From contig NZ_BAABKV010000001.1 of assembly GCF_039544005.1 (NCBI RefSeq), positions 7,130,001-7,194,000 on the forward strand: a stretch of DNA of 64,000 nucleotides. The letters are read 5' to 3'. Shown in pieces: positions 45,988-55,327 of this stretch. Position numbers and translations under genes: made by a program. The stretch's first letter is position 1. Every line of letters starts with the position of its first letter. Source of the stretch: Kitasatospora paranensis. GTDB lineage: Bacteria > Actinomycetota > Actinomycetes > Streptomycetales > Streptomycetaceae. The notes beneath the pieces are model-generated. The model ran no database searches and had not been told where the DNA came from. It saw nothing but the letters and a program-made list of their open reading frames with translations.

Positions 45988-46614
45988 TCAGCGCACCCCG
46001 CGGGGCCGGTACTGGATGCTGATCCGCGGGCCGACCGGGCGGCCGGTCTTCGGGACGGCGTGCTCCCAGGTCCGCTGGCAGCTGCCGCCCATCACCAGCA
46101 GGTCGCCGTGGCCCAGCAGCCGGCGCACCGTGGGGCTGCCGCCGCCGCGCGGGCGGAGCAGCAGCGGCCGCGGTTCGCCCACCGACACGATCGCCACCAT
46201 GGTGTCCTGCAGACCGCCCCGGCCGAGCCGGTCGCCGTGCCAGGCCACGCTGTCGTGCCCGTCCCGGTAGTAGCAGAGCCCGGCGGTGCTGAACGGCTCG
46301 CCGAGTTCGGGGCCGTAGTGGGAGCTCAGCGCGGTGCGGGCCGCGGCCAGGGCCGGGTGCGGCAGGGTGTCCGCCTCGCCGTAGAACGCCAGCAGCCGGG
46401 GCACGTCGACCACCCGCTCGTACATGGTGCGCCGTTCCTCGCGCCAGGGGACCTCGGCGGCGAGGGCCTCGAACAGCGGTCCTGCGCCGTGCAGCCAGCC
46501 CGGCAGCACGTCGATCCACGCACCGTCGCCGAGCGCCGTGCGGCGCAGGCCGCCGAGCGGGCCGACGCCGACGTCCTCGGCGGTGTCGAACAGCGAATCC
46601 TGGAGGTGGAGCAT
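45988..46614 (-). CDS. AlkB-type 2-oxoglutarate/Fe(II) dioxygenase
   Basis: A 208-aa AlkB homologue for direct reversal of alkylation damage. The iron ligands are in WHGDRLG (His-x-Asp) and WEHAVPK (distal His). The 2-oxoglutarate Arg lies in RISIQYRPRG. The Tyr-rich CYYRDGHDSVAWHGD block is typical of AlkB. Start is ATG 46614. Confidence 0.92.
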   Translation of the reverse strand: MLHLQDSLFDTAEDVGVGPLGGLRRTALGDGAWIDVLPGWLHGAGPLFEALAAEVPWREERRTMYERVVDVPRLLAFYGEADTLPHPALAAARTALSSHYGPELGEPFSTAGLCYYRDGHDSVAWHGDRLGRGGLQDTMVAIVSVGEPRPLLLRPRGGGSPTVRRLLGHGDLLVMGGSCQRTWEHAVPKTGRPVGPRISIQYRPRGVR

Positions 46615-46679
46615 GCCGCTCAGGGTACCCCTGAATCGAACTAATGTGCGAGCGGCGGGCCGGTGGGGCCGGTGGAGGG

Positions 46680-47462
46680 TCAGCGCCTGGTCGTGCTGTT
46701 GAAGAGCGACCGCGACCAGACGTAGCCGACCACGGCGATGCCGGCGCACCAGGCGAGCGAGATCCACCCGTTGTCGCCGATCGCCGAGCCGGAGAGCAGG
46801 CCGCGCAGCGTCTCGGTCATCGGGGTGAACGGCTGGTGCTCGGCGAACCAGCGCAGGCCCGGCGACATCGAGTCGGCCGGTACGAACGCCGAGCCGAGGA
46901 ACGGCAGGAACTGGACCAGCAGCGGCTTGTTGCTCGCGGACTCGACGGTTTTGGAGATCAGGCCGAGTGCCGCCGACAGCCAGGTCACCGCGAACGCGAT
47001 GGCGGTGAGGAGGCCTGCCGCGGCGAGCCATTCGAGCGGGCTCGCGTCCGACCGGAACCCGACGGCGAGCGCGACCGCGACGACGAGGACGATGCCCGTC
47101 ATCGTCTGGACGACGCTGCCGACGACATGGCCGGTCATGAACGACGAACGGGTGATGTTCATGGTGCGGAAGCGGTTGATGATGCCCCCGGTCATGTCCG
47201 AGCAGACCGCGATCGAGGTCGACATCGCCCCGGCCGCCACTCCCATGACGATGATGCCGGGCGTCAGGTACTCCAGGTACGCGTCCCGGCCGCCGCCCAT
47301 TCCGGCGCCGATCGAGCCCCCGAAGGCGTACACGAAGAGCAGCAGCATCAGGATCGGGGTCAGGGCGCTGCCCAGCGACACGGCCGGGTAGCGCAGCGCG
47401 TGCCTGAGGTTGCGCCGCAGCATGGTCGCCGAGTCGTGCGCGGCGTGGGCGAGTGTGCTCAT
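46680..47462 (-). CDS. DrrB-like ABC-2 transporter permease
   Basis: A 260-aa ABC-2 permease with six hydrophobic helices and the signature region around RNLRHALRYPAVSLGSALTP, YLEYLTPGIIVMGVAAGAMS and NRFRTMNITRSSFMTGHVVG, as in DrrB (daunorubicin export) relatives. The ATG overlaps the stop of the upstream ATPase by 4 bp (ATGA), so the two are translationally coupled. It probably exports a hydrophobic compound. Confidence 0.9.
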   Translation of the reverse strand: MSTLAHAAHDSATMLRRNLRHALRYPAVSLGSALTPILMLLLFVYAFGGSIGAGMGGGRDAYLEYLTPGIIVMGVAAGAMSTSIAVCSDMTGGIINRFRTMNITRSSFMTGHVVGSVVQTMTGIVLVVAVALAVGFRSDASPLEWLAAAGLLTAIAFAVTWLSAALGLISKTVESASNKPLLVQFLPFLGSAFVPADSMSPGLRWFAEHQPFTPMTETLRGLLSGSAIGDNGWISLAWCAGIAVVGYVWSRSLFNSTTRR

Positions 47463-48487
47463 CGCTGGGTCTCCTTGACGGGCGGTGGGGTGTCGTCGGT
47501 TCCGGTGGCGGCGTGTCCCGTGGTGGCGTGTCCGGTCAGGGCGAGGAACACGTCGTCGAGGTCGGGGGTGTGCACGGAGAGGTCGGCGGCCCCGATGCCG
47601 GCGGCGTCGAGCCGGTCGAGCAGGCCGCGCAGCGTGTCGAGTCCGCCGTCGCCCGGGACGCGCAGGGCGAGGTTCTCGTCGTCCCGGGTCGCGTCGGGGA
47701 GGGCGGCCGCCGCTCGTCCGTGTGCGGCGGAGTCGGTGAAGCGCAGCCGTACGTGACGGCCGGGGATCTGCGCCTTGAGCTCGTCGGCGGTGCCCTCGGC
47801 GACGATCCGGCCGCCGTCGAGCACGGCGATCCGGTCGGCCAGCTGGTCGGCCTCCTCCAGGTACTGGGTGGTGAGGAAGACCGTGGTGCCGCCGGCGACC
47901 AGCGAGCGCACCGTCTCCCACATGGTGCGGCGGCTGCGCGGATCGAGCCCGGTCGTCGGCTCGTCCAGGAAGATCACTTCGGGGTCGCCGACCAGCGTCA
48001 TGGCGAGGTCGAGCCGGCGCCGCATGCCGCCGGAGAAGGTCGCGGCCCGTTGCCGCGCGACGTCCGCGATGTCGAATCGCCGGAGCAACTCTTTTGCCCG
48101 GGAGCGTCCTTCGCGCTTGCCGAGGCGCAGCAGGTCGGCCATGAGGAGCAGGTTCTCCTCGGCGGTGAGCAGGTCGTCGAGCGCGGCGAACTGCCCGGTG
48201 ACGCCGATCGCGGCGCGCACCCCGTCCGGTGACGTGGAGATGTCGTGGCCCGCGACCTGGGCCCGGCCGCCGTCGGCGGCGACGAGCGTGGAGAGGATCT
48301 GCACCGTGGTGGTCTTGCCGGCGCCGTTCGGCCCGAGCAGTGCGAACACGGACCCGGCCGCGATGCGCAGGTCGATGCCGTCGAGCACCGTCCTGTCGCC
48401 GTACGACTTGCGCAGTCCCACGGCGGTGACGGCCGCGGGCGGCTGCGGATCGTGCTTTCTTGGCGCAGGCATGACAGATGGCGGCAT
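47459..48487 (-). CDS. DrrA-type ABC transporter ATPase
   Basis: A 342-aa ATPase. Walker A is GPNGAGKTT, the signature is FSGGMRRRLDLAM, and Walker B is VIFLDEPTTGLDP. The C-terminal DrrA extension has DLSVHTPDLDDVFLALTGHA. It powers the adjacent permease. The DUF4097 and RHH genes lie upstream on the same strand. Confidence 0.93.
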   Translation of the reverse strand: MPPSVMPAPRKHDPQPPAAVTAVGLRKSYGDRTVLDGIDLRIAAGSVFALLGPNGAGKTTTVQILSTLVAADGGRAQVAGHDISTSPDGVRAAIGVTGQFAALDDLLTAEENLLLMADLLRLGKREGRSRAKELLRRFDIADVARQRAATFSGGMRRRLDLAMTLVGDPEVIFLDEPTTGLDPRSRRTMWETVRSLVAGGTTVFLTTQYLEEADQLADRIAVLDGGRIVAEGTADELKAQIPGRHVRLRFTDSAAHGRAAAALPDATRDDENLALRVPGDGGLDTLRGLLDRLDAAGIGAADLSVHTPDLDDVFLALTGHATTGHAATGTDDTPPPVKETQR

Positions 48488-48579
48488 GGGGCTCTCCCGT
48501 TCGGAGGCTGGGGTGGAGGGGTGCGGGGTGGAGGGGTGCGGGGCGACGGGGGTGCGGGCGGGCGGCCGGGGCCGTCTGC

Positions 48580-49422
48580 TCAGGCCCGGGCGCGGCGGAT
48601 GTCGATGTTGCCGTAGCGGGTCCGGGCGCGGACCTGGACGGTGTCCTCGGTCTCCTTCGGCGGCTCGGCATCGGCGAGCGTGTTGCGCACCTGCCCGCGC
48701 TCCGAGCTGACGTCGAGCCAGGCGGCGGTGCCCTCGCGGACGCCGACCTCGATGGCGCCGTAGGAGGTCTCCAGCTGGACGGTGCCGCGGGCGACCTCGG
48801 CGACGCGCAGGGTGCCGTGGGCGGTGGTGGCGACGACCGAGCTCTCGGCGCGGGTGATGCCGATGTCGCCGTTGGCGCCGCTCACCCGCAGGTCGCCGAG
48901 GGCGGTGCCCACGGTCGTGGCGCCGTGCGAGTTCTTCAGGACGGCGGAACCGTCGACCGTGCCGACGCGCAGGCTGCCGGAGCTGGTGGTGATCTCGGCC
49001 GTCCCCTCGATCCGGTCGACGGTGATCGAGCCGTGGGCGGCGGTCAGGTGGAGCGCGCCGGTGGTGTCGAGCCGGACGTCACCGGACGAGGTCTTGACCC
49101 GGACTTCGCCGAGCCGGCCCTCGCCGAGCACCTGGGCCCAGGCGCCGGTCACGTCGATGCGCGAGCCCGTGGGCAGGTCCACCGTGACGTCGACGACGCC
49201 GCCGGGCCCGACGAGGTGGCGCTGCTTCGTCCGGACGGTCAGCACGCCGCCCGCGTACGTGACCTCGGTCTGCTCGGCCGCCCGCACGTCCTTGTCCCGC
49301 TTCGGGTCGCGGGGTCGGACCTCGACGACCGTGTCGGGGCGGTCGCCCGCGGTGAACCGGATGGAGCCGGCGTCCACGCGGGTGGTGGCCGAAATCGGTT
49401 CGGGGGTGTCGAAAGAAGGCAT
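48580..49422 (-). CDS. DUF4097 beta-strand repeat protein
   Basis: A 280-aa protein with many similar strands, such as RVKTSSGDVRLDTTGALHL, AEITTSSGSLRVGTVDGSAV, TVGTALGDLRVSGANGDIGI and FGSITVDR-like repeats, giving a DUF4097 parallel beta-helix/adhesin-like domain of unknown function. No signal peptide. It lies between the RHH regulator and the DrrAB genes on the same strand, a frequently seen arrangement in streptomycetes. Confidence 0.88.
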   Translation of the reverse strand: MPSFDTPEPISATTRVDAGSIRFTAGDRPDTVVEVRPRDPKRDKDVRAAEQTEVTYAGGVLTVRTKQRHLVGPGGVVDVTVDLPTGSRIDVTGAWAQVLGEGRLGEVRVKTSSGDVRLDTTGALHLTAAHGSITVDRIEGTAEITTSSGSLRVGTVDGSAVLKNSHGATTVGTALGDLRVSGANGDIGITRAESSVVATTAHGTLRVAEVARGTVQLETSYGAIEVGVREGTAAWLDVSSERGQVRNTLADAEPPKETEDTVQVRARTRYGNIDIRRARA

Positions 49423-49512
49423 GGCTGTACCGTCCTCATGGGTCGTGGGGGCGTCCCCGCTGGTGGGACGCGGTGCGGGTGGGGTGGGTCGGCGCGGGTG
49501 GGCCGGGTGCGG

Positions 49513-50031
49513 TCAGCGCACCCAGCCCGTGAAGCTCTGTCCGATGGTGCGGGTCCTCTCGGCCGGGCGAGGCCGCGTGCCGCCGTCGGCCGCGGCCGAC
49601 ACGGCCCGCACCAGCCATGCGTTCACCGACAGGCCCTCGCGGGCCGCGGCCTCCTCGGCGCGTGCCTTGAGGTGGGCCGGCAGGCGCAGATTGATACGGG
49701 CGGTGCCGCTCTCGTCGCCGTCGGCGGGCGCCGGCGCCTGGAGCGGTTCGACGGGCGCGGCGACCGCGTCGGTGGGGCCGCCGTCGGTGGGCGCCGGCGT
49801 CACCACGAACTCCGGGTCCAGCCCGCGCAGTCGTACGTCGACCGAGCCAGGGGCGAGCTCGCGGGTGATCTCGTCCATCGCGGCGGAGAGCACGTTGAGC
49901 ATGGTCAGGCGGCTCGCCGACTCCAGAGGGGCGGTGAGCCGCTCGGCCAGTTCGCGGGCGTCCTCCCCTCCGGCGGCGGCAGCCACCGCAAGTTCGCGGC
50001 GAAGGGTGTCGACATAGGGGGTGAGGTCCAT
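49513..50031 (-). CDS. HicB-like ribbon-helix-helix regulator
   Basis: A 172-aa protein. The C-terminal half ends in a ribbon-helix-helix domain: TARINLRLPAHLKARAEEAA then EGLSVNAWLVRAVSAAADG. The N-terminal half (VDTLRRELAVAAAAGGEDA) is helical. It probably binds DNA and regulates its own operon (with DUF4097 and DrrAB). TGGCACC repeats near its start codon and in the divergent spacer are good operator candidates. No HicA toxin gene is adjacent. Confidence 0.85.
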   Translation of the reverse strand: MDLTPYVDTLRRELAVAAAAGGEDARELAERLTAPLESASRLTMLNVLSAAMDEITRELAPGSVDVRLRGLDPEFVVTPAPTDGGPTDAVAAPVEPLQAPAPADGDESGTARINLRLPAHLKARAEEAAAREGLSVNAWLVRAVSAAADGGTRPRPAERTRTIGQSFTGWVR

Positions 50032-50040
50032 GGCCCTATC

Positions 50041-50061
50041 GTGGCACCACTGTGGCACCAC
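50041..50061. promoter_or_regulatory. Tandem GTGGCACCAC repeat upstream of the RHH gene
   Basis: GTGGCACCAC occurs at 50041-50050 and 50052-50061, an 11-bp period, starting 10 bp upstream of the RHH start codon. RHH dimers commonly bind such direct repeats. The core TGGCACC recurs in the array at 50202-50261. Confidence 0.7.
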
Positions 50062-50201
50062 GCGCAAGCGTGCGGGGTGAGACGGCGGGGGTGGATTCGG
50101 TGAAGCAGGCTCTGACCTGCGGACATGCGAAGGCGGCAGGCTGTGTTGGGCTGGCATCATGCGTGGACTCGCGTCGCTGGTCAGCCTGACTCGGCGCCGG
50201 G

Positions 50202-50261
50202 TGGCACCGATTGGCACCAGGTGGCGCCGTCCGGCGCCACGCGGTGCCATCCGGTGCCAGG
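50202..50261. repeat. 60-bp array of six 10-bp half-sites with dyad symmetry
   Basis: Three direct units (TGGCACC, TGGCACC, TGGCGCC) at 50202, 50212 and 50222 are followed by three inverted units (GGCGCCA, GGTGCCA, GGTGCCA) at 50233, 50243 and 50253, all with exactly 10-bp spacing. It lies between the divergent RHH and psuG genes. The phasing on one face of the helix suggests cooperative regulator binding. Confidence 0.8.
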
Positions 50262-50373
50262 AGCCGCCGGGCCGTGCGCCCGCCCCTCCGCCCGGTGGTC
50301 CGCGGCGCCCGCGGATTCCCGGCCGCGGGCGCCGGCAGTCATGGCGGGCCGCCGCGGTGGGCAGGAACCCGGC

Positions 50374-51348
50374 ATGACCGAACCCTCCGCCAGTCCTGTC
50401 ACCCCCGCCACCCCCGCCCCGGGTGTGCTGCGGTTCTCCGCCGAGGTCGCCGACGCCCTCGCCGCCGGAGCTCCCGTGGTCGCCCTCGAATCGACGATCA
50501 TCGCGCACGGCCTGCCCAGGCCCCGCAACCTCCGGGTCGCCCGGGAACTGGAGGATCTCGTCCGCGCCGGCGGAGCCGTCCCGGCCACCGTCGCCGTCCT
50601 GGACGGCCAACCGCACATCGGCCTCGACAAGGACGGGCTGGAGCGGATCGCCGAGGACGACTCGCTGCGCAAGTTCGGCTTCCGCGAGCTCGCTCCCGCG
50701 CTCGCCACCGGGGCCAGCGGGGCGACCACGGTCTCCGGTACGGCCTTCCTGGCCGCCCGGGCGGGCATCCGGGTGTTCGCCACCGGGGGTCTCGGCGGTG
50801 TCCACCGCGACTGGGCCGCGAGCCAGGACGAGTCCGCAGACCTCGCGTTGCTGGCCCGTACCCGGATCACTGTGGTCTGCGCCGGGGTGAAGTCGATCCT
50901 CGACGTCCCGGCGACCCTGGAGCGCCTGGAGACCCTCGGGGTCGCCGTCCTCGGCTACCGCACCGCGCAGTTCCCCGGCTTCTACCTCACCGGGTCCGGG
51001 CAGCCGGTCGGCTGGACGGTCCAGGACCCCGCCGAGATCGCGGCCGTGATGCGCGCCCAGGACGCCCTCGGCGGGATCCGCTCGGCGCTCGTGGTGGCCA
51101 ACCCCGTCCCGGCGCGGGAGCAGCTCGACCCCGCCCTGCACGACCGGGTGCTGGCGGAGGCGCTGGCCGCCGCCGACCGGGCCGGGGTCCGCGGGCAGGC
51201 GATCACGCCCTTCCTGCTGGCCCACCTGACCGAGCACACCGCCGGCGCCTCGCTGGAGGCCAACCTGGCGGCCGTGCGCGGCAACGTCCGGCTCGCCGCC
51301 GAGATCGCCGGGCGCTGGGCGGCCGGCCCGCAGCGCGGGCGGGGCTGA
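50374..51348 (+). CDS. psuG: Pseudouridine-5'-phosphate glycosidase
   Basis: A 324-aa PsuG enzyme cleaving pseudouridine 5'-phosphate to uracil and ribose 5-phosphate (reverse direction in vitro). Conserved segments are ALESTIIAHGLPRPRN, GASGATTVSGT, FATGGLGGVHRDW, CAGVKSILDVPATLERL (catalytic Lys) and SLEANLAAVRGNVRLAAEIA. Full family length. It is followed 1 bp later by a PfkB kinase gene, so the two make a pseudouridine salvage pair. Confidence 0.95.
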   Translation: MTEPSASPVTPATPAPGVLRFSAEVADALAAGAPVVALESTIIAHGLPRPRNLRVARELEDLVRAGGAVPATVAVLDGQPHIGLDKDGLERIAEDDSLRKFGFRELAPALATGASGATTVSGTAFLAARAGIRVFATGGLGGVHRDWAASQDESADLALLARTRITVVCAGVKSILDVPATLERLETLGVAVLGYRTAQFPGFYLTGSGQPVGWTVQDPAEIAAVMRAQDALGGIRSALVVANPVPAREQLDPALHDRVLAEALAAADRAGVRGQAITPFLLAHLTEHTAGASLEANLAAVRGNVRLAAEIAGRWAAGPQRGRG

Positions 51349-51349
51349 G

Positions 51350-52314
51350 ATGGGCGCGCTGCTCGTCGTCGGCGAGGTGGTCACCGACGTCGTCGCGCTG
51401 CACGAGGGCCCGCTCTCGCCGGACACCGACACCGCGGCGCGGATCGCCGTCCGGCCGGGCGGAGCCGGGGCCAACGTGGCGGTGTGGGCCGCCGCGGCGG
51501 GTGCGGAGGCCCGGCTGCTGGCGCGGGCCGGCGCCGACTCCGCCGACTGGCACCGAGGCGCGCTGTGCGCCGCCGGGGTGGCGCCGCACCTGGTGGTCGA
51601 CGCGGCGGCCCCGACCGCCGTGGTGATCAGCCTGGTGGACGCCGCGGCGGAGCGGACCCTGGTCACCGACGGCGGGGCCGCCGTCCGGCTCGGGCCGCCG
51701 GACTGGGCGGACGCCCTGCTCGACGGGGCGGCCCGGCTGCACCTGTCGGGCTACCACCTGTTCGGCGGGACGGGCCGGCGGCTGGTCGCGGTGGCGGTCG
51801 CCGCCGCCCGGGCCCGGGGCGTCGCGGTCAGCGCGGATCCGGCCTCCGCGGGCTTCCTCGCCCGGGCCGGCGTGGACGCCGTGCGCGCCGCACTGGAGGG
51901 CGTCGGCCTTCTGCTCCCCAACCGCGACGAGGCCCGGCTGCTGGCCGGCACGGAGGACCCGGTCGCGGCCGCGGAGCTGCTCAGCGCCCGGTACGGCGAG
52001 ACGGTGGTGACCCTGGGCGCCGCGGGCGCCCTGGTCGCGGCCGGCGGACGCGTCCTGGCCCGGGTGCCGGCCGAGCCCGCGGCGGCGGTGGACTCCACCG
52101 GCGCCGGGGACGCCTTCACCGGCGCGCTGCTGGCGGCGCGGCTGGCCGGGGCCGACCCGGTGGAGGCGGCCCGGGCGGGCTGCCGCGCGGGGGCGGCCGC
52201 GGTCACCGTGGTGGGCGGCCGCCCACCGGACGCCGCCGCGCTCCCGGGCGGCCTCACCGCGCGCGTCCCGGCCCCGGACGACCCCGTCCCGGGGGTGCCA
52301 CCGCCGTGCGATGA
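51350..52314 (+). CDS. psuK: PfkB family kinase, probably pseudouridine kinase
   Basis: About 321 aa. PfkB signatures are GGAGANVAVWAAAAG (sugar binding) and STGAGDAFTGALLAARLAG (anion hole and catalytic Asp). Coupled to psuG with a 1-bp gap, it most likely phosphorylates pseudouridine. The open frame has no stop where expected and runs on into the next gene. A single missing base near 52250 would end it at 52314; that end is inferred. Confidence 0.8.
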
Positions 52315-52321
52315 TCGCGGG

Positions 52322-53367
52322 ATGGAGATGCGGGCGACCGCCGGGGGCGGACGGGACGGGTTCGGCAGGCGCCGCGCGCCATCGCGGCGGGTGCGGCCCT
52401 GCTCGTCCTGCTCGGCCCGGCGGCGCTGCCCGCGGCCGCCGTCGAGCGGCCGGAGCGCCTCTTCACCATCCCGGACAAGCGGATCACCGAATCCAGCGGC
52501 CTGGCGGCCAGCCTGGCCCACCCCGGCGTCTACTGGACGCACAACGACAGCGACGACGGCCCGTACGTGTACGCGGTCGACAGCCGGGGCCGCACCCTCG
52601 CCACCGTCACCCTGCGCGGCGTCAAGCCCCGGGACGCCGAGGCGATCTCGCTCGGCCCGGACGGTCAGCTGTACCTGGCCGACATCGGCGACAACCTGGA
52701 CGGCACCTGGCCCGAGGTCTGGCTCTACCGCTTCACCGAACCGGCCGACCTGCACGACCAGTCGGTGGACGCCGTCCGCTACCGGGTGCGCTACGAGGAC
52801 GGCCCCCGCAACGCCGAGGCGCTGATGATCCACCCGGTCACCGGGCGCGCCTACATCGCGAGCAAGCGGCAGTCCGGCGGCGGGCTCTACCAGGGGCCGG
52901 AGCACCTGTCCGCGTCCGGGGTGAACACCTTCCGGCGGATCGCCGAGGTGCCCTGGGTGACCGACGGTGCGTTCTCCCCGGACGGCAACCGGCTCGTCCT
53001 GCGCGGCTACTTCTCCGCCGACCTGTACGCCTGGCGGGACGGCGCACCGCAGCGGCTGCGCCCGCTCGACGTGCCCTTCCAACGACAGGGCGAGTCGGTG
53101 ACGTTCACGGCGGACGGTGCGGCGGTGCTGTTCGGCAGCGAGGGCTCGGACAGCGACGTCTGGCGGCTCGCCCTGAGCGAGGCGTCGCCCGCGCCGAGCG
53201 GTGCGGGCGGCTCCGCGGCGCCCTCGGGCGCACCGCCCGCCGCGGCCGGCGGTACGGCGCAGCACAGCGGTTCGGGCGGGACGTCCGATCACGCGCTGGC
53301 CGCCCTGATCGCGGTGGCGGCCGCCATCGGGCTGGCCCGGCTGTGGCGCGCGCGCCGCTCCTCGTGA
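52322..53367 (+). CDS. Secreted, C-terminally anchored propeller-like protein (frameshifted)
   Basis: Reconstructed as 348 aa. ATG 52322 starts a basic leader, and after a one-base loss near 52378 the signal core AIAAGAALLVLLGPAAL is in another frame. The body, RLFTIPDKRITESSGLAA, DAEAISLGPDGQLYLADIGD, NAEALMIHPVTGRAYIASKR and FQRQGESVTFTADGAAVLF, has repeated strands like esterase-like or NHL propellers. A Pro/Ser/Gly linker and a C-terminal TM segment (ALAALIAVAAAIGLARLW) end the protein. It is probably anchored outside the cell. Confidence 0.75.
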
Positions 53368-53392
53368 ACCCGCGCGGTGCCGGCCGGTGCGC

Positions 53393-54541
53393 TCACCGGT
53401 CGGCCGCGTACCGCCAGAAGTCGCGCATCGGGGCCGGCGGGGTCGGTCCGGCCAGCTCCACCTGGGTGAGCAGCACGGTGACCGTGCCGGTGGACGGGAC
53501 GATGTGCGCCGCCGTGCCGGTGCCGCCCACCCAGCCGTAGCGTCCGGGGACGTTCCACGGCTCGACGGCCTCGACGTCGACCGAACCGCCGAAACCCCAG
53601 CCCTGGCCCTCCAGGAACAGCTCGCCCGCGGCGCGCTGCGATGCCGTCAGGTGGTCGGTCGTCATCTGCCGGACGGCGGTGGGGGAGAGCAGCCGCCGAC
53701 CGCCGGACTCGCCCTCCGCGAGCAGCATCCGGCCGAAGGCGAGCCAGTCGTCGGCGGTGGAGACCAGCCCGCCCGCCCCGGACGGGAACGGCGGCGGGGA
53801 GCTCCACTGCCCGTCGGGTCCGTCCACCAGGTCGAGCCCGCCCGCGGGAGCGGCCCGGTAGAAGGAGGTGAACCGGGGGAGCGCGGCCGCCGGCACGGCG
53901 AACCCGGTGTCCACCATCCCGAGCGGCTCGAACAGCCGCTCGGCGAGGAACTCGGGCAGCGGGCGCCCGGTGACGCGGGCGATCAGCACACCCTGGATGT
54001 CCGAGCAGGTGTTGTAGAGCCAGGCGTCGCCGGGCTGGTGCAGCAGCGGGATGCCGGACAGGGCCATCATCCACTCGTCCGGCGGGACCACCAGCTGGGG
54101 CTGCGGCGGCCCCTGCCGCAGCTCGCTGAAGAGCAGACCGACGGCGGGCAGCGAGAAGTCGGCGGGGAAGCCGTACCCGGCACGGAAGGTGAGCAGGTCG
54201 GCGACGGTGATCGGACGCGCCGCCGGGACGGTGTCGTCGACGGGGCCGGCCGGCGAGCCGACGACCACGGGCGCCTCCAGCTCGGGCAGCCACGGCGCGA
54301 CCGGGTCGTCCAGCGCGATCCGGCCCTCGTCGACCAGCATCATCACCGCCGCCGAGGTGATCGGCTTGCCGATCGACGCGATCCGGAAGATCGAGTCCCG
54401 GGCCATCGGGGTGCTGCCCGCGGCGTCGGCCGAGCCGACGGCCCGCACCTCGACCCGGTCACCCCGGGCCACCAGGCCGACGGCGCCGGGGACGGAGCCG
54501 TCGCGGACCCTGGCGTGCAGAACGTCGTGCAGGTCGGTCAT
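53393..54541 (-). CDS. Class C-like serine hydrolase (beta-lactamase family)
   Basis: A 382-aa protein of the beta-lactamase/transpeptidase fold. The Ser-x-x-Lys is RIASIGKPIT, the Tyr-x-Asn-like motif is in WLYNTCSDIQG, and the third motif is in GWVGGTGTAAHIV. There is no signal peptide at ATG 54541, so a cytoplasmic esterase or peptidase is more likely than an antibiotic-resistance enzyme. Convergent with the propeller gene. Confidence 0.85.
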   Translation of the reverse strand: MTDLHDVLHARVRDGSVPGAVGLVARGDRVEVRAVGSADAAGSTPMARDSIFRIASIGKPITSAAVMMLVDEGRIALDDPVAPWLPELEAPVVVGSPAGPVDDTVPAARPITVADLLTFRAGYGFPADFSLPAVGLLFSELRQGPPQPQLVVPPDEWMMALSGIPLLHQPGDAWLYNTCSDIQGVLIARVTGRPLPEFLAERLFEPLGMVDTGFAVPAAALPRFTSFYRAAPAGGLDLVDGPDGQWSSPPPFPSGAGGLVSTADDWLAFGRMLLAEGESGGRRLLSPTAVRQMTTDHLTASQRAAGELFLEGQGWGFGGSVDVEAVEPWNVPGRYGWVGGTGTAAHIVPSTGTVTVLLTQVELAGPTPPAPMRDFWRYAADR

Positions 54542-54601
54542 CGGTCCACCTTCTCGGCTGGTCGTCATGGTCCGGGAGCGTGCGGCGGGCGCTGTCCGTC
54601 G

Positions 54602-55327
54602 CTACCCGTCGATGCCCTCCCACCCGCGCCGCGGCGGCCGCTCGCCCAACTGCCGCGGGTCCCTGCGGCGGTAGACGATGTACGGGCGGAACAGGTACTG
54701 CACGGGAGCGCTGAACATGTGCACCAGGCGGGAGTAGGGCACCAGGGCGATCAGCAGCATGCCGACCACCGCGTGCACCTGGAAGGACGTCGGGACACCC
54801 GCCATCAGCGCCACGTCCGGGTGCAGCGTGAACAGGCTACGGGCCCACGGCGCGATCGTGCTGCGGTAGTCGTAGCCGTGGCTGAACGTCGAGTTGGTGA
54901 GCTTGGCCCACATCCCGAGGAAGATCGAGCCGACCAGGAACACGTACATCAGCTTGTCGTTGCGGGTGGTGGCGCGGAAGACCGGCATGTTGGTGCGCCT
55001 GCGGTACACCAGCGTCGCCAGGCCGGCCACGGCGAGCAGCCCGGCGGCGGTGCCGCCGATCAGGGACAGCAGGTGGTAGGCGTGCTCACTGACTCCCAGC
55101 GCGTCCGTCCACGACGCGGGCACGAACAGGCCCAGGAGGTGGCCCGCCAGCACGAACAGGATGCCGTAGTGGAAGACCGGCGAGGCGATGTTCAGCAGCC
55201 GCGACTCCAGGACCTCGGACGAGCGGGTGGTCCACCCGAAGTTGTCGTAGCGGTGCCGCCAGACCAGCCCGCCCACCAGCAGGACGAAGGCGACGTAGGG
55301 GAGCGCGCCCCACAGGAACGTCTGCAT
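54602..55327 (-). CDS. narI: Nitrate reductase gamma subunit
   Basis: A 241-aa cytochrome b of membrane nitrate reductase: five hydrophobic helices. The heme-ligand His lie in FHYGILFVLAGHLLG and SFQVHAVVGM with SRLVHMFS. It oxidises menaquinol and passes electrons to NarH. Its ATG shares the final A of the narJ stop codon, so translation is coupled. Confidence 0.94.
   Translation of the reverse strand: MQTFLWGALPYVAFVLLVGGLVWRHRYDNFGWTTRSSEVLESRLLNIASPVFHYGILFVLAGHLLGLFVPASWTDALGVSEHAYHLLSLIGGTAAGLLAVAGLATLVYRRRTNMPVFRATTRNDKLMYVFLVGSIFLGMWAKLTNSTFSHGYDYRSTIAPWARSLFTLHPDVALMAGVPTSFQVHAVVGMLLIALVPYSRLVHMFSAPVQYLFRPYIVYRRRDPRQLGERPPRRGWEGIDG

Noticed and set aside
49513..50031. HicAB toxin-antitoxin module
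   Set aside because: Only the ribbon-helix-helix partner is present; the adjacent genes are DUF4097 and ABC transporter genes and no HicA-like ORF was found.
50202..50261. CRISPR-like or iteron array
   Set aside because: Units are only 10 bp, mirrored and without spacers. No cas or replication genes are nearby, so an operator is a better reading.
53393..54541. Antibiotic-resistance beta-lactamase
   Set aside because: The fold matches, but there is no export signal and the YxN and KTG motifs deviate, so an esterase-like serine hydrolase is more likely.
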